From NCBI GenBank assembly GCA_037318855.1, contig CP134874.1, forward strand, positions 3,038,598 through 3,102,597: a stretch of DNA of 64,000 nt, given 5' to 3'. A program made the translations under genes and the position numbers. Below, piece after piece: positions 24,747 to 35,884 of this stretch (position 1 is its first letter; each line of letters starts with the position of its first letter). The notes beneath the pieces are model-generated. The model was not told the origin of the DNA. It was given only the letters and a program-made list of their open reading frames with translations, and searched no databases. Origin of the DNA: Candidatus Sedimenticola sp. (ex Thyasira tokunagai). GTDB lineage: Bacteria > Pseudomonadota > Gammaproteobacteria > Chromatiales > Chromatiaceae.

Positions 24747-27056
24747 CTATTTTTTTCCAAGTGCAGAAGCTAATGCCGCTGCCATAGCACCATTTTGTGA
24801 TTGCTCTTTTTCCTTATGCCGCGGCTTCTGTGCCGGACGGCTCCCGGCATCGGCCCGCCGCCCTCTTGTAGCCGCCTTAGCCCGCTCCTCGCTTTTATCC
24901 GTCAGACGCATGGTCAGGCCGATACGTTTACGTTCCAGATCCACCTCCATCACTTTGACCTTTACCAAGTCACCCGCCTTTACAACTTCACGTGGATCTT
25001 TGATAAATTTTTCAGACATAGCGGAGATATGAACCAGACCATCCTGGTGGACACCAATATCAACAAACGCACCAAAATTAGTGACGTTGGTAATTACACC
25101 CTCCAGCACCATATCCGCTTTTAGGTCAGAGATCTCTTCGACACCCTCCTGAAAGCCGACCGTTTTAAATTCACCACGAGGATCTCTCCCCGGCTTGTCC
25201 AGTTCGGCGATAATATCGGTAACAGTGGGAACACCAAACTTTTCATCAACATACACAGCCGGATCAAGCTTACGCAGAAAATGGCTATCGCCTATGACCT
25301 GCATTACAGGACGAGCTGCAGCCGCAACAATTCGCTCTACCACCGGATAGGCTTCAGGGTGAACCGCTGATGCATCCAACGGATTGCCGCCATTAATAAT
25401 GCGAAGAAAACCGGCAGCCTGCTCATAGGTCTTTTCACCCAAACGAGACACCTTGAGAAGCTCTTTTCTATTGTTGAACGGGCCGTTTATATTACGAAAC
25501 TGCACAATGTTTTCAGCCAATGTCCTGTTAAGGCCCGATACCTGTCCGAGCAGTGCGGGAGAAGCTGTATTGGCATTGACACCCACAGAGTTGACACAGT
25601 CCTCCACTACGTTATTAAGAGCACGTGCAAGACGAACCTGATTGACATCGTGTTGATACTGTCCGACACCTATCGCCTTGGGCTCAATTTTCACCAACTC
25701 TGCCAGAGGGTCCTGAAGACGTCGGGCAATAGAGACCGCACCACGCAATGAGACATCCATACCCGGCAACTCAGCAGAGGCGATTTCAGAAGCAGAGTAG
25801 ACCGATGCACCGGCCTCACTTACCACAATCTTCTGTAGTTTAAGATCTGGATATCTTTTGATCAGGTCGGCCGCCAAACGATCCGTCTCCCGTGATGCCG
25901 TGCCGTTGCCGATGGCAATCAAGCCAGTGCTGAAGTTTTTTGCCAGTTTAGCCAGCGTCTCCAACGATTGGTCCCACTGGTTTCTCGGCACATGTGGATA
26001 GATCGTATCGGTAGCCACGGACTTCCCAGTGGCATCCACAACTGCCACTTTTACCCCTGTCCTTAAACCGGGGTCCAGCCCTATGATTGAAAGGTTGCCC
26101 GCAGGTGCCGCCAGCAGGAGATCTTTTAGGTTGTTACCAAACACCCGTATCGCCTCCTCTTCTGCTGCATCACGCAGACGCATCTTCAGTTCCAGGTCAA
26201 GGCGGCTAAAGATTTTTATACGCCACGCCCAGCGCACCGTATCACGCAGCCAGCGGTCTGCCGCCCGCCCCTCATCACTGACACCACAATACTGAGCTAT
26301 GGTCATTTCACAGGGGGTAATACCCTCCGCTTCAGCGTCTACCAGCAACTCCAGGTTAAGCAGCCCCTCATTACGCCCACGAAACAGTGCCAAAGCGCGG
26401 TGTGACGGTATTTTATTGATCGCTTCAGAGTAATCAAAATAGTCACTGAATTTTGCGGCTTCCCGCTCTTTACCCAAAACCAACTGTGATTTGATGGTCC
26501 CGTTAACCCAAAGATACTCACGTAATGTTCCAATCAGCTCAGCATTTTCTGCGAAGCGTTCCATCAATACCTGGCGGGCACCATCAAGGGCGGCCTTTAC
26601 ATCTTCCACTCCTTTTTCTGAATCAACATATTTCGCTGCCTCAACTTCAGGATCTTTCTCAGGCTGTTCAAGCAACCCAATAGCCAGGGGTTCAAGGCCT
26701 GCCTCACGTGCAATCTGCGCCTTGGTGCGACGTTTCGGTTTATAGGGGAGATACAGATCTTCCAGTCGTGTCTTGGTTTCGGCCGTTAGGATTTCACGCT
26801 CCAGGTCGGCGGTAAGTTTCCCCTGCTCCCTGATACTGCCAATTACGACTGTGCGTCTCTCCTCAAGTTCGCGCAGATAACCCAGCCGCTCATCAAGATG
26901 ACGCAACTGTGCATCATCAAGCCCTCCTGTCTTCTCTTTTCTATACCTGGCGACAAAGGGAACCGTCGCACCCTCGTCCAGCAGTTCAACTGCTGCCATG
27001 ACCTGGCGCTCGGCCACACTCAACTCTTCCGCTATTTTGGCAATTATTTTATGCAT
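24747..27056 (-). CDS. tex: Tex, S1-domain RNA-binding transcription accessory protein
   Basis: A 769-residue cytoplasmic nucleic-acid-binding protein related to eukaryotic Spt6. In order: N-terminal helical Tex region (about 1-190), YqgF/RNase H-like domain ('[20 protein letters not shown]', about 325-450), helix-hairpin-helix repeats ('[17 protein letters not shown]', '[27 protein letters not shown]', about 490-560), and a C-terminal S1 domain ('[30 protein letters not shown]', about 650-720). The tail is basic and low in complexity. ATG 27056. A single gene flanked by unrelated ones. Confidence 0.96.
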   Translation of the reverse strand: MHKIIAKIAEELSVAERQVMAAVELLDEGATVPFVARYRKEKTGGLDDAQLRHLDERLGYLRELEERRTVVIGSIREQGKLTADLEREILTAETKTRLEDLYLPYKPKRRTKAQIAREAGLEPLAIGLLEQPEKDPEVEAAKYVDSEKGVEDVKAALDGARQVLMERFAENAELIGTLREYLWVNGTIKSQLVLGKEREAAKFSDYFDYSEAINKIPSHRALALFRGRNEGLLNLELLVDAEAEGITPCEMTIAQYCGVSDEGRAADRWLRDTVRWAWRIKIFSRLDLELKMRLRDAAEEEAIRVFGNNLKDLLLAAPAGNLSIIGLDPGLRTGVKVAVVDATGKSVATDTIYPHVPRNQWDQSLETLAKLAKNFSTGLIAIGNGTASRETDRLAADLIKRYPDLKLQKIVVSEAGASVYSASEIASAELPGMDVSLRGAVSIARRLQDPLAELVKIEPKAIGVGQYQHDVNQVRLARALNNVVEDCVNSVGVNANTASPALLGQVSGLNRTLAENIVQFRNINGPFNNRKELLKVSRLGEKTYEQAAGFLRIINGGNPLDASAVHPEAYPVVERIVAAAARPVMQVIGDSHFLRKLDPAVYVDEKFGVPTVTDIIAELDKPGRDPRGEFKTVGFQEGVEEISDLKADMVLEGVITNVTNFGAFVDIGVHQDGLVHISAMSEKFIKDPREVVKAGDLVKVKVMEVDLERKRIGLTMRLTDKSEERAKAATRGRRADAGSRPAQKPRHKEKEQSQNGAMAAALASALGKK

Positions 27057-27147
27057 TAATACTGTTCTTGATCTGAATTTGAAACAGGCACTGCTCGCCT
27101 GATTGTGAGAAATGTTCTAAATTTTATCGCAGAAAGGAGTTGTCCTA

Positions 27148-27351
27148 TCAATCACCGACACGGCAGCTGTCACCATACACCGACATAATGGATTTCAATT
27201 CACCGAGAAGCCGTGTCCGTTCATCTGTGGAGAGACTTTCCACTTCAGGCAACAGCTTCCCCTGCTCCAGAAGAGAGATAGCCTGCCTAACCTGCTGACA
27301 TCCCTGATTACAGATCACCTCAACACTACTCTCTATTTTCGATTTCGACAT
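27148..27351 (-). CDS. Small conserved-looking protein of unknown function
   Basis: A 67-residue acidic-to-neutral protein starting at ATG 27351. It is helical in pattern: 'VRQAISLLEQGKLLPEVESLSTDERTRLLGELKSIMSVYGDSC'. Cys residues at positions 14, 18 and 63 ('CNQGCQQ', 'DSCRVGD') could bind metal or form a disulfide. It lies upstream of tex on the same strand, 90 bp away. I do not recognise the family. Confidence 0.6.
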   Translation of the reverse strand: MSKSKIESSVEVICNQGCQQVRQAISLLEQGKLLPEVESLSTDERTRLLGELKSIMSVYGDSCRVGD

Positions 27352-27448
27352 ACTGTCGCCCGATAAACCACGAAGGGCAAAATTATACCCGATTTCAATT
27401 AGAGGAACCTCTGGAACTGTCTGAAGATCAGGAAGAAACCTACTTCAA

Positions 27449-27685
27449 CCTAGAATCCGCAGTTGGACGGGGTGAAGTGTGCGTTTGCGGTGGTGCAGGG
27501 CAAGGCACAACGACGCGCAATAGTTAGTCTATTGCAAGGAGTTGTAACGCCGCCATGCGCCACCGCAAGCGTGCAATTCACTCCGTAGCGTGGCTCACCC
27601 AGCGGGTGAAAGCATAAATTGATATCAATGCTCTTCATATCAGTCACTTAGCCTCAGAATGGAGCGGTCAACTGCGGAATCTAGG
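27449..27685. mobile_element. 237-bp MITE, copy 1, with 5-bp target duplication
   Basis: The terminal inverted repeats are CCTAGAATCCGCAGTTG (27449-27465) and CAACTGCGGAATCTAGG (27669-27685). They are flanked on both sides by TTCAA (27444-27448 and 27686-27690), a clean 5-bp target-site duplication. The second copy at 59057-59293 has the same length in the opposite orientation. Chance reading frames inside are shared but not protein-like. No transposase is present. Confidence 0.88.
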
Positions 27686-27732
27686 TTCAATCAACCAACT
27701 ACCCACTTGGCGATAAAATATCCTGAAATATC

Positions 27733-27778
27733 GTTCTATTTTCGTTCTTATTTTGCTACTATAGAACCACGAGAGAAC
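27733..27778. promoter_or_regulatory. Paired LexA-type boxes around a promoter
   Basis: GTTC-TATTTTC-GTTC at 27733-27747 and GAAC-CACGAGA-GAAC at 27764-27778 are two direct-repeat boxes facing each other around TACTAT (27757-27762), a likely -10. The layout TGCTA..AT-GAAC-N7-GAAC is the same as in front of lexA at 22291-22316. They precede the small membrane protein gene at 27852 by about 75 bp, so LexA control is a strong inference. Confidence 0.7.
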
Positions 27779-27851
27779 AAAAGGACAATTGATTACCTTC
27801 TCAGGGAGGAGAAAAAAACCTCTAACAGCAACTTCTAAAAGGGGATTAGTC

Positions 27852-28025
27852 ATGAAAAAAGAGTCCAAGTACATCATGCGGGAGCAGGTGGAAAACCTCA
27901 TCCCTTCACTCATGGAGCAGGATGTCACCCTTAAACCACGGCAAGGTGACGGTTACCTCCATCTTGTCTCTGTGGGCATTGTCACCTTCGTCTACTTCAT
28001 TACCATGGCGCTCAGTGGTTACTGA
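27852..28025 (+). CDS. Small single-span membrane protein, probably LexA-regulated
   Basis: A 57-residue protein from ATG 27852. The first 35 residues are polar and charged (KKESKYIMREQVENLIPSLM...), then one membrane helix 'LVSVGIVTFVYFITMALSGY' reaches the C-terminus. I recognise no family. It is preceded by two LexA-type boxes, so it may be made during DNA damage. Small SOS-induced membrane proteins in other bacteria (SidA in Caulobacter, YneA in Bacillus) block division, which suggests but does not prove a similar role. A snapback element begins 3 bp after its stop. Confidence 0.65.
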   Translation: MKKESKYIMREQVENLIPSLMEQDVTLKPRQGDGYLHLVSVGIVTFVYFITMALSGY

Positions 28026-28027
28026 TC

Positions 28028-28193
28028 CTAGGAGCCTGTCCGAGAATAGGGAACCTACTGCGAGAGCGCTGGATTTGGTCAGATTTTCCCATTATTTTCG
28101 TTAAATATGCCCAATATTCGCCTCAAATAATGAAAAAATCTGACTCAAACCAGCACTCTCTCGCTACGGCCCCTATTCTCGGACAGGCTCCTA
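28028..28193. mobile_element. 166-bp snapback (long inverted repeat) element
   Basis: The left arm starts CTAGGAGCCTGTCCGAGAAT and the right arm is its near-complete inverse, ending ATTCTCGGACAGGCTCCTAG. The arms run about 75 bp with some mismatches (GCGAGAGCGCTGGATTTGGTCAGATTTT against its partner). Nothing is encoded. It would form a very strong hairpin in transcripts of the preceding small gene. Confidence 0.75.
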
Positions 28194-28252
28194 GCGCCAC
28201 ACTAAGTCTATCTGTCAGCCAAAACTAACTCGTGCGGCGTGTCAAAAAGCAA

Positions 28253-28288
28253 AAAAAACCGAAAACCTTTAGAGGTTCTCGGTTTTTT
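28253..28288 (-). terminator. Rho-independent terminator after ihfB
   Basis: AAAAAACCGAAAACCT and AGGTTCTCGGTTTTTT form a stem with one mismatch, flanked by A and T runs, so it can work on both strands. It lies about 75 bp past the ihfB stop on the minus strand and also faces the small gene at 27852. Confidence 0.8.
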
Positions 28289-28361
28289 AAACTGTCGGCC
28301 GAAAGATACTACCTGAGCATCTCTCCGAACGAACAGATCCAGTCTATCTTAACAAGTAGTA

Positions 28362-28667
28362 TCAAACAGCATCTTTCTTTAGCTTCAGAGCGGCATTAAC
28401 ACGATCACGCAGCTCTTTCCCCGGCTTAAAATGGGGCACATGCTTACCAGAAAGCGTCACTGAGGCTCCAGTCTTGGGGTTTCGGCCCTGTCTGGCAGGC
28501 CGATAGTGCAGGGAGAAGCTCCCAAATCCACGGATTTCGATCCGTTCCCCAGAGGCCAGTGTCTGACTCATCTGCTCTAAAATACACTTTACAGACAGTT
28601 CAACATCACGATACGCAAGATGGCTCTGCTCTTTTGCGATGACGTCAATCAGTTCAGATTTTGTCAT
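28362..28667 (-). CDS. ihfB: Integration host factor beta subunit
   Basis: A 101-residue DNA-bending protein that pairs with IhfA. It begins '[17 protein letters not shown]' and has the HU/IHF core '[28 protein letters not shown]' with the intercalating Pro-bearing arm, then '[15 protein letters not shown]'. I take ATG 28667 because family members start there; the frame is open 37 codons further upstream but that part is not IHF-like and overlaps a hairpin. The order cmk-rpsA-ihfB is standard in gammaproteobacteria. Confidence 0.94.
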   Translation of the reverse strand: MTKSELIDVIAKEQSHLAYRDVELSVKCILEQMSQTLASGERIEIRGFGSFSLHYRPARQGRNPKTGASVTLSGKHVPHFKPGKELRDRVNAALKLKKDAV

Positions 28668-28732
28668 TCTTCTGTTTATCCCATCTAGAGCCAAAACCCA
28701 TTTGAGTTCCGGCTGTTTCTTAGTTAGTTGAT

Positions 28733-28766
28733 CTTCAGAAGCACCCATCTCTGGGTGCTTCTGAAG
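28733..28766 (-). promoter_or_regulatory. 15-bp perfect hairpin between rpsA and ihfB
   Basis: CTTCAGAAGCACCCA at 28733-28747 and TGGGTGCTTCTGAAG at 28752-28766 pair perfectly around a TCTC loop. No T-run follows on the minus strand. It may be a processing or partial attenuation site separating the abundant rpsA message from ihfB. Confidence 0.6.
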
Positions 28767-28836
28767 TAGCACATCCAAATGCTACTGCAAGTATCCGCTG
28801 TTTCCGTACAGATACTAATCTTAAATAACAATCAGA

Positions 28837-30516
28837 TCACTCTTCAGGTCCATCCATCTGAGCTTTCAGCAGGTCACCAAGGGTAGCTGCTGAACCGCCG
28901 GCAGAGCCGCTGGAGTAAGACTTGATCGCGGCCTGCTCTTCAGCGTAATCCTTCGCCTTCATGGAGAGGGTAATGGTGCGATTTTTGCGGTCGACGCCCA
29001 TGAACTTGGCTTCAATCGCACTGCCTTCCTTAAGCACTGTGCGAGCATCTTCAATACGGTCACGCGAGATTTCCGAGACACGGATGTAACCTTCGATTCC
29101 CTCATCCAGAGTAACCACGGCACCGCGTGCATCAACCTCTTTGATAACACCGTTGACAACACTGCCTTTGCTGTTGGTTGCCAAGTAAGATGAGAACGGA
29201 TCTTTATCCAGCTGTTTAACACCGAGAGAGATACGCTCACGCTCAGGATCGACAGAGAGAACAACCGTCTCCAGCTCCTGACCCTTCTTAAAGTCACGAA
29301 CACTCTCTTCACCACCCTCATCCCAAGAGATGTCAGAGAGATGAACCAGGCCGTCGATTCCACCATCGAGGCCGATGAAGATACCGAAGTCGGTAATCGA
29401 TTTAATCTTGCCGGTAACGTGGTCGCCTTTATTGAAGTTAGCTGCGAACTCATCCCAGGGGTTGTTCTGGCACTGTTTCATGCCCAGAGATATACGACGA
29501 CGCTCCTCGTCGATATCCAGAACCATAACCTCTACCTCTTCTCCCAGCTGTACCAGCTTGGAGGGATGGATGTTCTTGTTGGTCCAATCCATCTCGGAGA
29601 CATGAACCAGACCCTCGACACCCTCTTCGATCTCAACGAAGCAGCCGTAGTCAGCCAGGTTGGTCACCTTACCGAACAGGCGGGTGTGCTCAGGGTAACG
29701 GCGAGAGAGGTTGACCCAAGGATCATCGCCCATCTGCTTGAGGCCAAGAGAGACACGCTGTTTCTCACGATCGAACTTGAGTACCTTGACAGAAATTTCA
29801 TCACCAATCTCAACCACCTCAGAAGGATGCTTGACACGCTTCCAGGCCATGTCGGTGATATGCAGCAGACCGTCGATACCACCGAGGTCGACGAACGCGC
29901 CGTAGTCGGTGAGGTTCTTGACGATACCCTTGATCTCGATACCTTCCTGCAGGCTCTCGAGCAGTGCTTCGCGCTCAGCGCTGTACTCGGTCTCAACTAC
30001 AGAACGGCGGGAGACAACGACGTTGTTACGACGCTGATCCAGCTTGATAACCTTGAATTCCAGGTCCTTGCCTTCCAGGTAGGTGGTGTCGCGCACAGGG
30101 CGTACATCGACCAGTGAACCCGGCAGGAATGCACGAATCTCGCCCAGCTCGACGGTGAAACCACCCTTGACCTTGCCGTTGATACGGCCGGTAACATTCT
30201 CTTCTGCTTCGAAAGCTGTTTCCAGAACCTTCCAGGCGTGGTGACGTTTTGCCTTTTCGCGTGACAGACGGGTAGATCCGAAACCGTCTTCAACAGCGTC
30301 CAGCGCAACTTCTACCTGATCACCGACGGCGACTTCGATTTCGCCCTTCAAGCTCAAAAACTGTTCTTTAGGAATAACACCTTCGGACTTGAGTCCGGCA
30401 TTGACAATCACCATATCATTGGTGATTTCAAGGACGGTGCCTATGACTATGGCACCAGAGCGTAGCTGTGTTTTAGCAATACTCTCTTCAAATAATTCTG
30501 CAAAGCTTTCGGTCAT
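28837..30516 (-). CDS. rpsA: 30S ribosomal protein S1
   Basis: A 559-residue protein with six S1 (OB-fold) repeats, as in E. coli S1 (557 residues). It binds mRNA at the 30S platform. Repeat landmarks are '[26 protein letters not shown]', '[30 protein letters not shown]' and '[30 protein letters not shown]', each about 85 residues apart. The start ATG 30516 has no strong Shine-Dalgarno sequence, as is known for rpsA elsewhere; the leader (30517-30610) carries a GAGTCGAC...GTCGATTC dyad that could matter for autoregulation. It lies downstream of cmk. Confidence 0.97.
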   Translation of the reverse strand: MTESFAELFEESIAKTQLRSGAIVIGTVLEITNDMVIVNAGLKSEGVIPKEQFLSLKGEIEVAVGDQVEVALDAVEDGFGSTRLSREKAKRHHAWKVLETAFEAEENVTGRINGKVKGGFTVELGEIRAFLPGSLVDVRPVRDTTYLEGKDLEFKVIKLDQRRNNVVVSRRSVVETEYSAEREALLESLQEGIEIKGIVKNLTDYGAFVDLGGIDGLLHITDMAWKRVKHPSEVVEIGDEISVKVLKFDREKQRVSLGLKQMGDDPWVNLSRRYPEHTRLFGKVTNLADYGCFVEIEEGVEGLVHVSEMDWTNKNIHPSKLVQLGEEVEVMVLDIDEERRRISLGMKQCQNNPWDEFAANFNKGDHVTGKIKSITDFGIFIGLDGGIDGLVHLSDISWDEGGEESVRDFKKGQELETVVLSVDPERERISLGVKQLDKDPFSSYLATNSKGSVVNGVIKEVDARGAVVTLDEGIEGYIRVSEISRDRIEDARTVLKEGSAIEAKFMGVDRKNRTITLSMKAKDYAEEQAAIKSYSSGSAGGSAATLGDLLKAQMDGPEE

Positions 30517-30610
30517 GAGAAAAAAATCCTGAATCGACTGGGTCGACTCTCACCGTGCCAGTATCACCGACCGGTGTCTGTAGTTAAAATAAAGGCCCAA
30601 AAAGGGCCGC

Positions 30611-31279
30611 CTAAATAGCAAGTTCGGGAAAGGCATCGCGTACCCTGCCCAGAACCAATTCCAGCACCTCATCAATAGATAGTGCTGTCGATTCAATTTC
30701 CAGTGCGCCAACCGGCGCCTTTAGAGGTGCAACACTGCGATTACTATCCCGCTCGTCACGTTCCTCTATCTCGGTAATAAGATCGGGAAGATTAGCATCC
30801 AATCCTTTTTCTTTCAACTGGTTATAGCGCCTTTTAGCCCTTTCATCCGCTGATGCGGTAAGAAAGATTTTCACCCCGGCATCAGGAAAGACGACAGATC
30901 CCATATCCCTGCCATCCGCCACCAGACCCGGTATCCTGGCATACTCCCGCTGCCACTCCAGTAGAGCAGCTCTCACTTCAGGTATGGCGGCAACTTTAGA
31001 TGCCGCATTACCCACCTGCTCGGTGCGTATAGCCGTCGTCACCTCCTCACAGTTGAGCCAGATACCTGTACTGCGGAATTCGACATCCATGGTCCGCACA
31101 AGGTGCTCTAATTCTGAAACATGATCGACACTGATCCCTGCATGATCGGCAGCAAACGCTACCAATCTATAGAGTGCACCACTATCCAGACAGTGCCACT
31201 TTAGCTGTTGTGCCAACATTCCGGCGATAGTGCCCTTTCCCGACCCGCTGGGACCATCGATAGTGACAACTGGAACCAT
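30611..31279 (-). CDS. cmk: Cytidylate kinase
   Basis: A 222-residue kinase phosphorylating CMP and dCMP. 'IDGPSGSGKGT' is the P-loop, near residues 7-17; 'LDSGALYRLVA' and 'ADGRDMGSVVFPDAGVKIFLTASADERAKRR' bind nucleotide and form the lid. ATG 31279 follows GGAGG and overlaps the aroA stop codon by one base. Order aroA-cmk-rpsA-ihfB. Confidence 0.96.
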   Translation of the reverse strand: MVPVVTIDGPSGSGKGTIAGMLAQQLKWHCLDSGALYRLVAFAADHAGISVDHVSELEHLVRTMDVEFRSTGIWLNCEEVTTAIRTEQVGNAASKVAAIPEVRAALLEWQREYARIPGLVADGRDMGSVVFPDAGVKIFLTASADERAKRRYNQLKEKGLDANLPDLITEIEERDERDSNRSVAPLKAPVGALEIESTALSIDEVLELVLGRVRDAFPELAI

Positions 31280-32610
31280 TACTCGCCTCCTCTATTTATA
31301 CTGATATCCAAACCGGCACCCACTGCCAATTCCACAAAACCGGGAAATGAGGTATTCACATTGTCACAATCGTCAATGATGATCTCTCCTTCAGCCCGTA
31401 GCGCCGCCATGGCAAAAGACATGGCAATACGGTGATCGCCATGGCTGTTGACGCGACCGCCACGAATAGCTCCACCCTGAATAATAATCCCATCAGCTGT
31501 CGGTTCGACATCGACACCCAAGGCGGTAAGACCGTCTGCCATCACCTGGATACGGTCGCTCTCTTTGACCCGCAACTCCTCAGCACCGGTGAGCACCGTT
31601 TCACCATCGGCACAGGCAGCCGCAACAAACAGCGCGGGGAACTCATCGATCGCCAGAGGCACCAACTCTTCCGGTATCTGCACCCCTTTCAAACCGGAAG
31701 AAGAGTGAATTCGCAGATCTGCTACCGGCTCGCCACCCACATCACGTGGATTCAGAATATCGATTTGTGCCCCCATCAGGCGCAATATGGAGATCACGCC
31801 ATCACGTGTCGGATTGATACCGACATGTTCAAGCGTGACATCCGAACCTTCAGCGATGGCCGCACCCACCAGAAAAAAGGTTGCCGATGAGATATCGGCG
31901 GGCACATCAATATCGCAGGCAGCCAACTTGCCTCCGCCGCTGACGCAGATTTTGTCGCCCTTGCGCTCAACTGGATAGCCAAACCCCTTCAACATACGTT
32001 CGGTATGGTCTCGGGTGGGTGCCGGTTCGATAACACAGGTTTCACCCTCTGCGTAGAGACCCGCCAGCAGCAGGCAGGATTTCACCTGAGCACTGGCCAC
32101 CGGCATCCGGTAACAGAACCCCTTGAGGCTGGACACCGGGTCAATCACCAGCGGAGCAGTGCCGTTCTCTGCGGTGCCAATGACCGCCCCCATCTCGCCC
32201 AGCGGCTCGGTGACTCGGCGCATCGGTCGACTGGAGAGGGATTTATCACCGCTGAGTGTAAGATTAAGCCCCTGCCCGGCAAGCAGACCCGAGAGCAGTC
32301 GCATCGATGTTCCGGAGTTACCCAGATCCAATATGCCATCAGGCTCCTTCAAACCGTTCATACCAACACCATGAATGGTCACTCGTCCCTGTTCAGGTCC
32401 CTCAATCCGCACACCCATCCGGCGAAAAGCCCGCAGTGTAGCCAGACTATCTTCACCCTCAAGAAAACCACTGACCCGGGTCACCCCCTCAGCCAGGGAA
32501 CCGAGCATGATTGAACGATGGGAAACTGATTTATCACCGGGAACCCGCAGGGATCCCTTAAGTTTTCCACCGGGGCGAACATAGAAGAGTAGATTACCGG
32601 CTGAGCTCAA
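31279..32610 (-). CDS. aroA: 3-phosphoshikimate 1-carboxyvinyltransferase (EPSP synthase)
   Basis: The sixth step of the shikimate pathway, joining PEP to shikimate 3-phosphate. It has 443 residues. Active-site segments are 'VPGDKSVSHRSIM', 'LDLGNSGTSMRLLSGLLAG', 'RVKESDRI' and 'SHGDHRIAMSFAMAAL'. In 'GNSGTSMRLLSGLL' an Ala residue common in plant-type class I enzymes is absent, as in class II-like enzymes. The TTG start at 32610 is supported by GGGAG 8 bp upstream. It heads the aroA-cmk-rpsA-ihfB row; no tyrA or pheA precedes it. Confidence 0.95.
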   Translation of the reverse strand: MSSAGNLLFYVRPGGKLKGSLRVPGDKSVSHRSIMLGSLAEGVTRVSGFLEGEDSLATLRAFRRMGVRIEGPEQGRVTIHGVGMNGLKEPDGILDLGNSGTSMRLLSGLLAGQGLNLTLSGDKSLSSRPMRRVTEPLGEMGAVIGTAENGTAPLVIDPVSSLKGFCYRMPVASAQVKSCLLLAGLYAEGETCVIEPAPTRDHTERMLKGFGYPVERKGDKICVSGGGKLAACDIDVPADISSATFFLVGAAIAEGSDVTLEHVGINPTRDGVISILRLMGAQIDILNPRDVGGEPVADLRIHSSSGLKGVQIPEELVPLAIDEFPALFVAAACADGETVLTGAEELRVKESDRIQVMADGLTALGVDVEPTADGIIIQGGAIRGGRVNSHGDHRIAMSFAMAALRAEGEIIIDDCDNVNTSFPGFVELAVGAGLDISINRGGE

Positions 32611-32822
32611 CGTTGACTCCCGTTGTATCGAAGATATGAAAAGGGCGCAAATGGTAGCCGTTAATCAGCTGTTTGACAAGAAGAAACAAAGAGTTACAGA
32701 GAATATCAAAGGGCTTTTCATCACGCAGTGCATGATTGTCCCAGCGAACACGGCGATAATAAACTCCCCTTTAACACTATCGGTGACAATGACAGAGTAT
32801 TTGTCGATGTAAAGTTCAGCTT

Positions 32823-35863
<3,041 letters not shown>

Positions 35864-35884
35864 TATCAGCTCTCCCCCTACCCG

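Noticed and set aside
29341..30117. 258-codon ORF on the plus strand opposite rpsA
   Set aside because: It is the antisense of a highly conserved ribosomal gene and has no protein-like motifs; its openness follows from codon use of rpsA.
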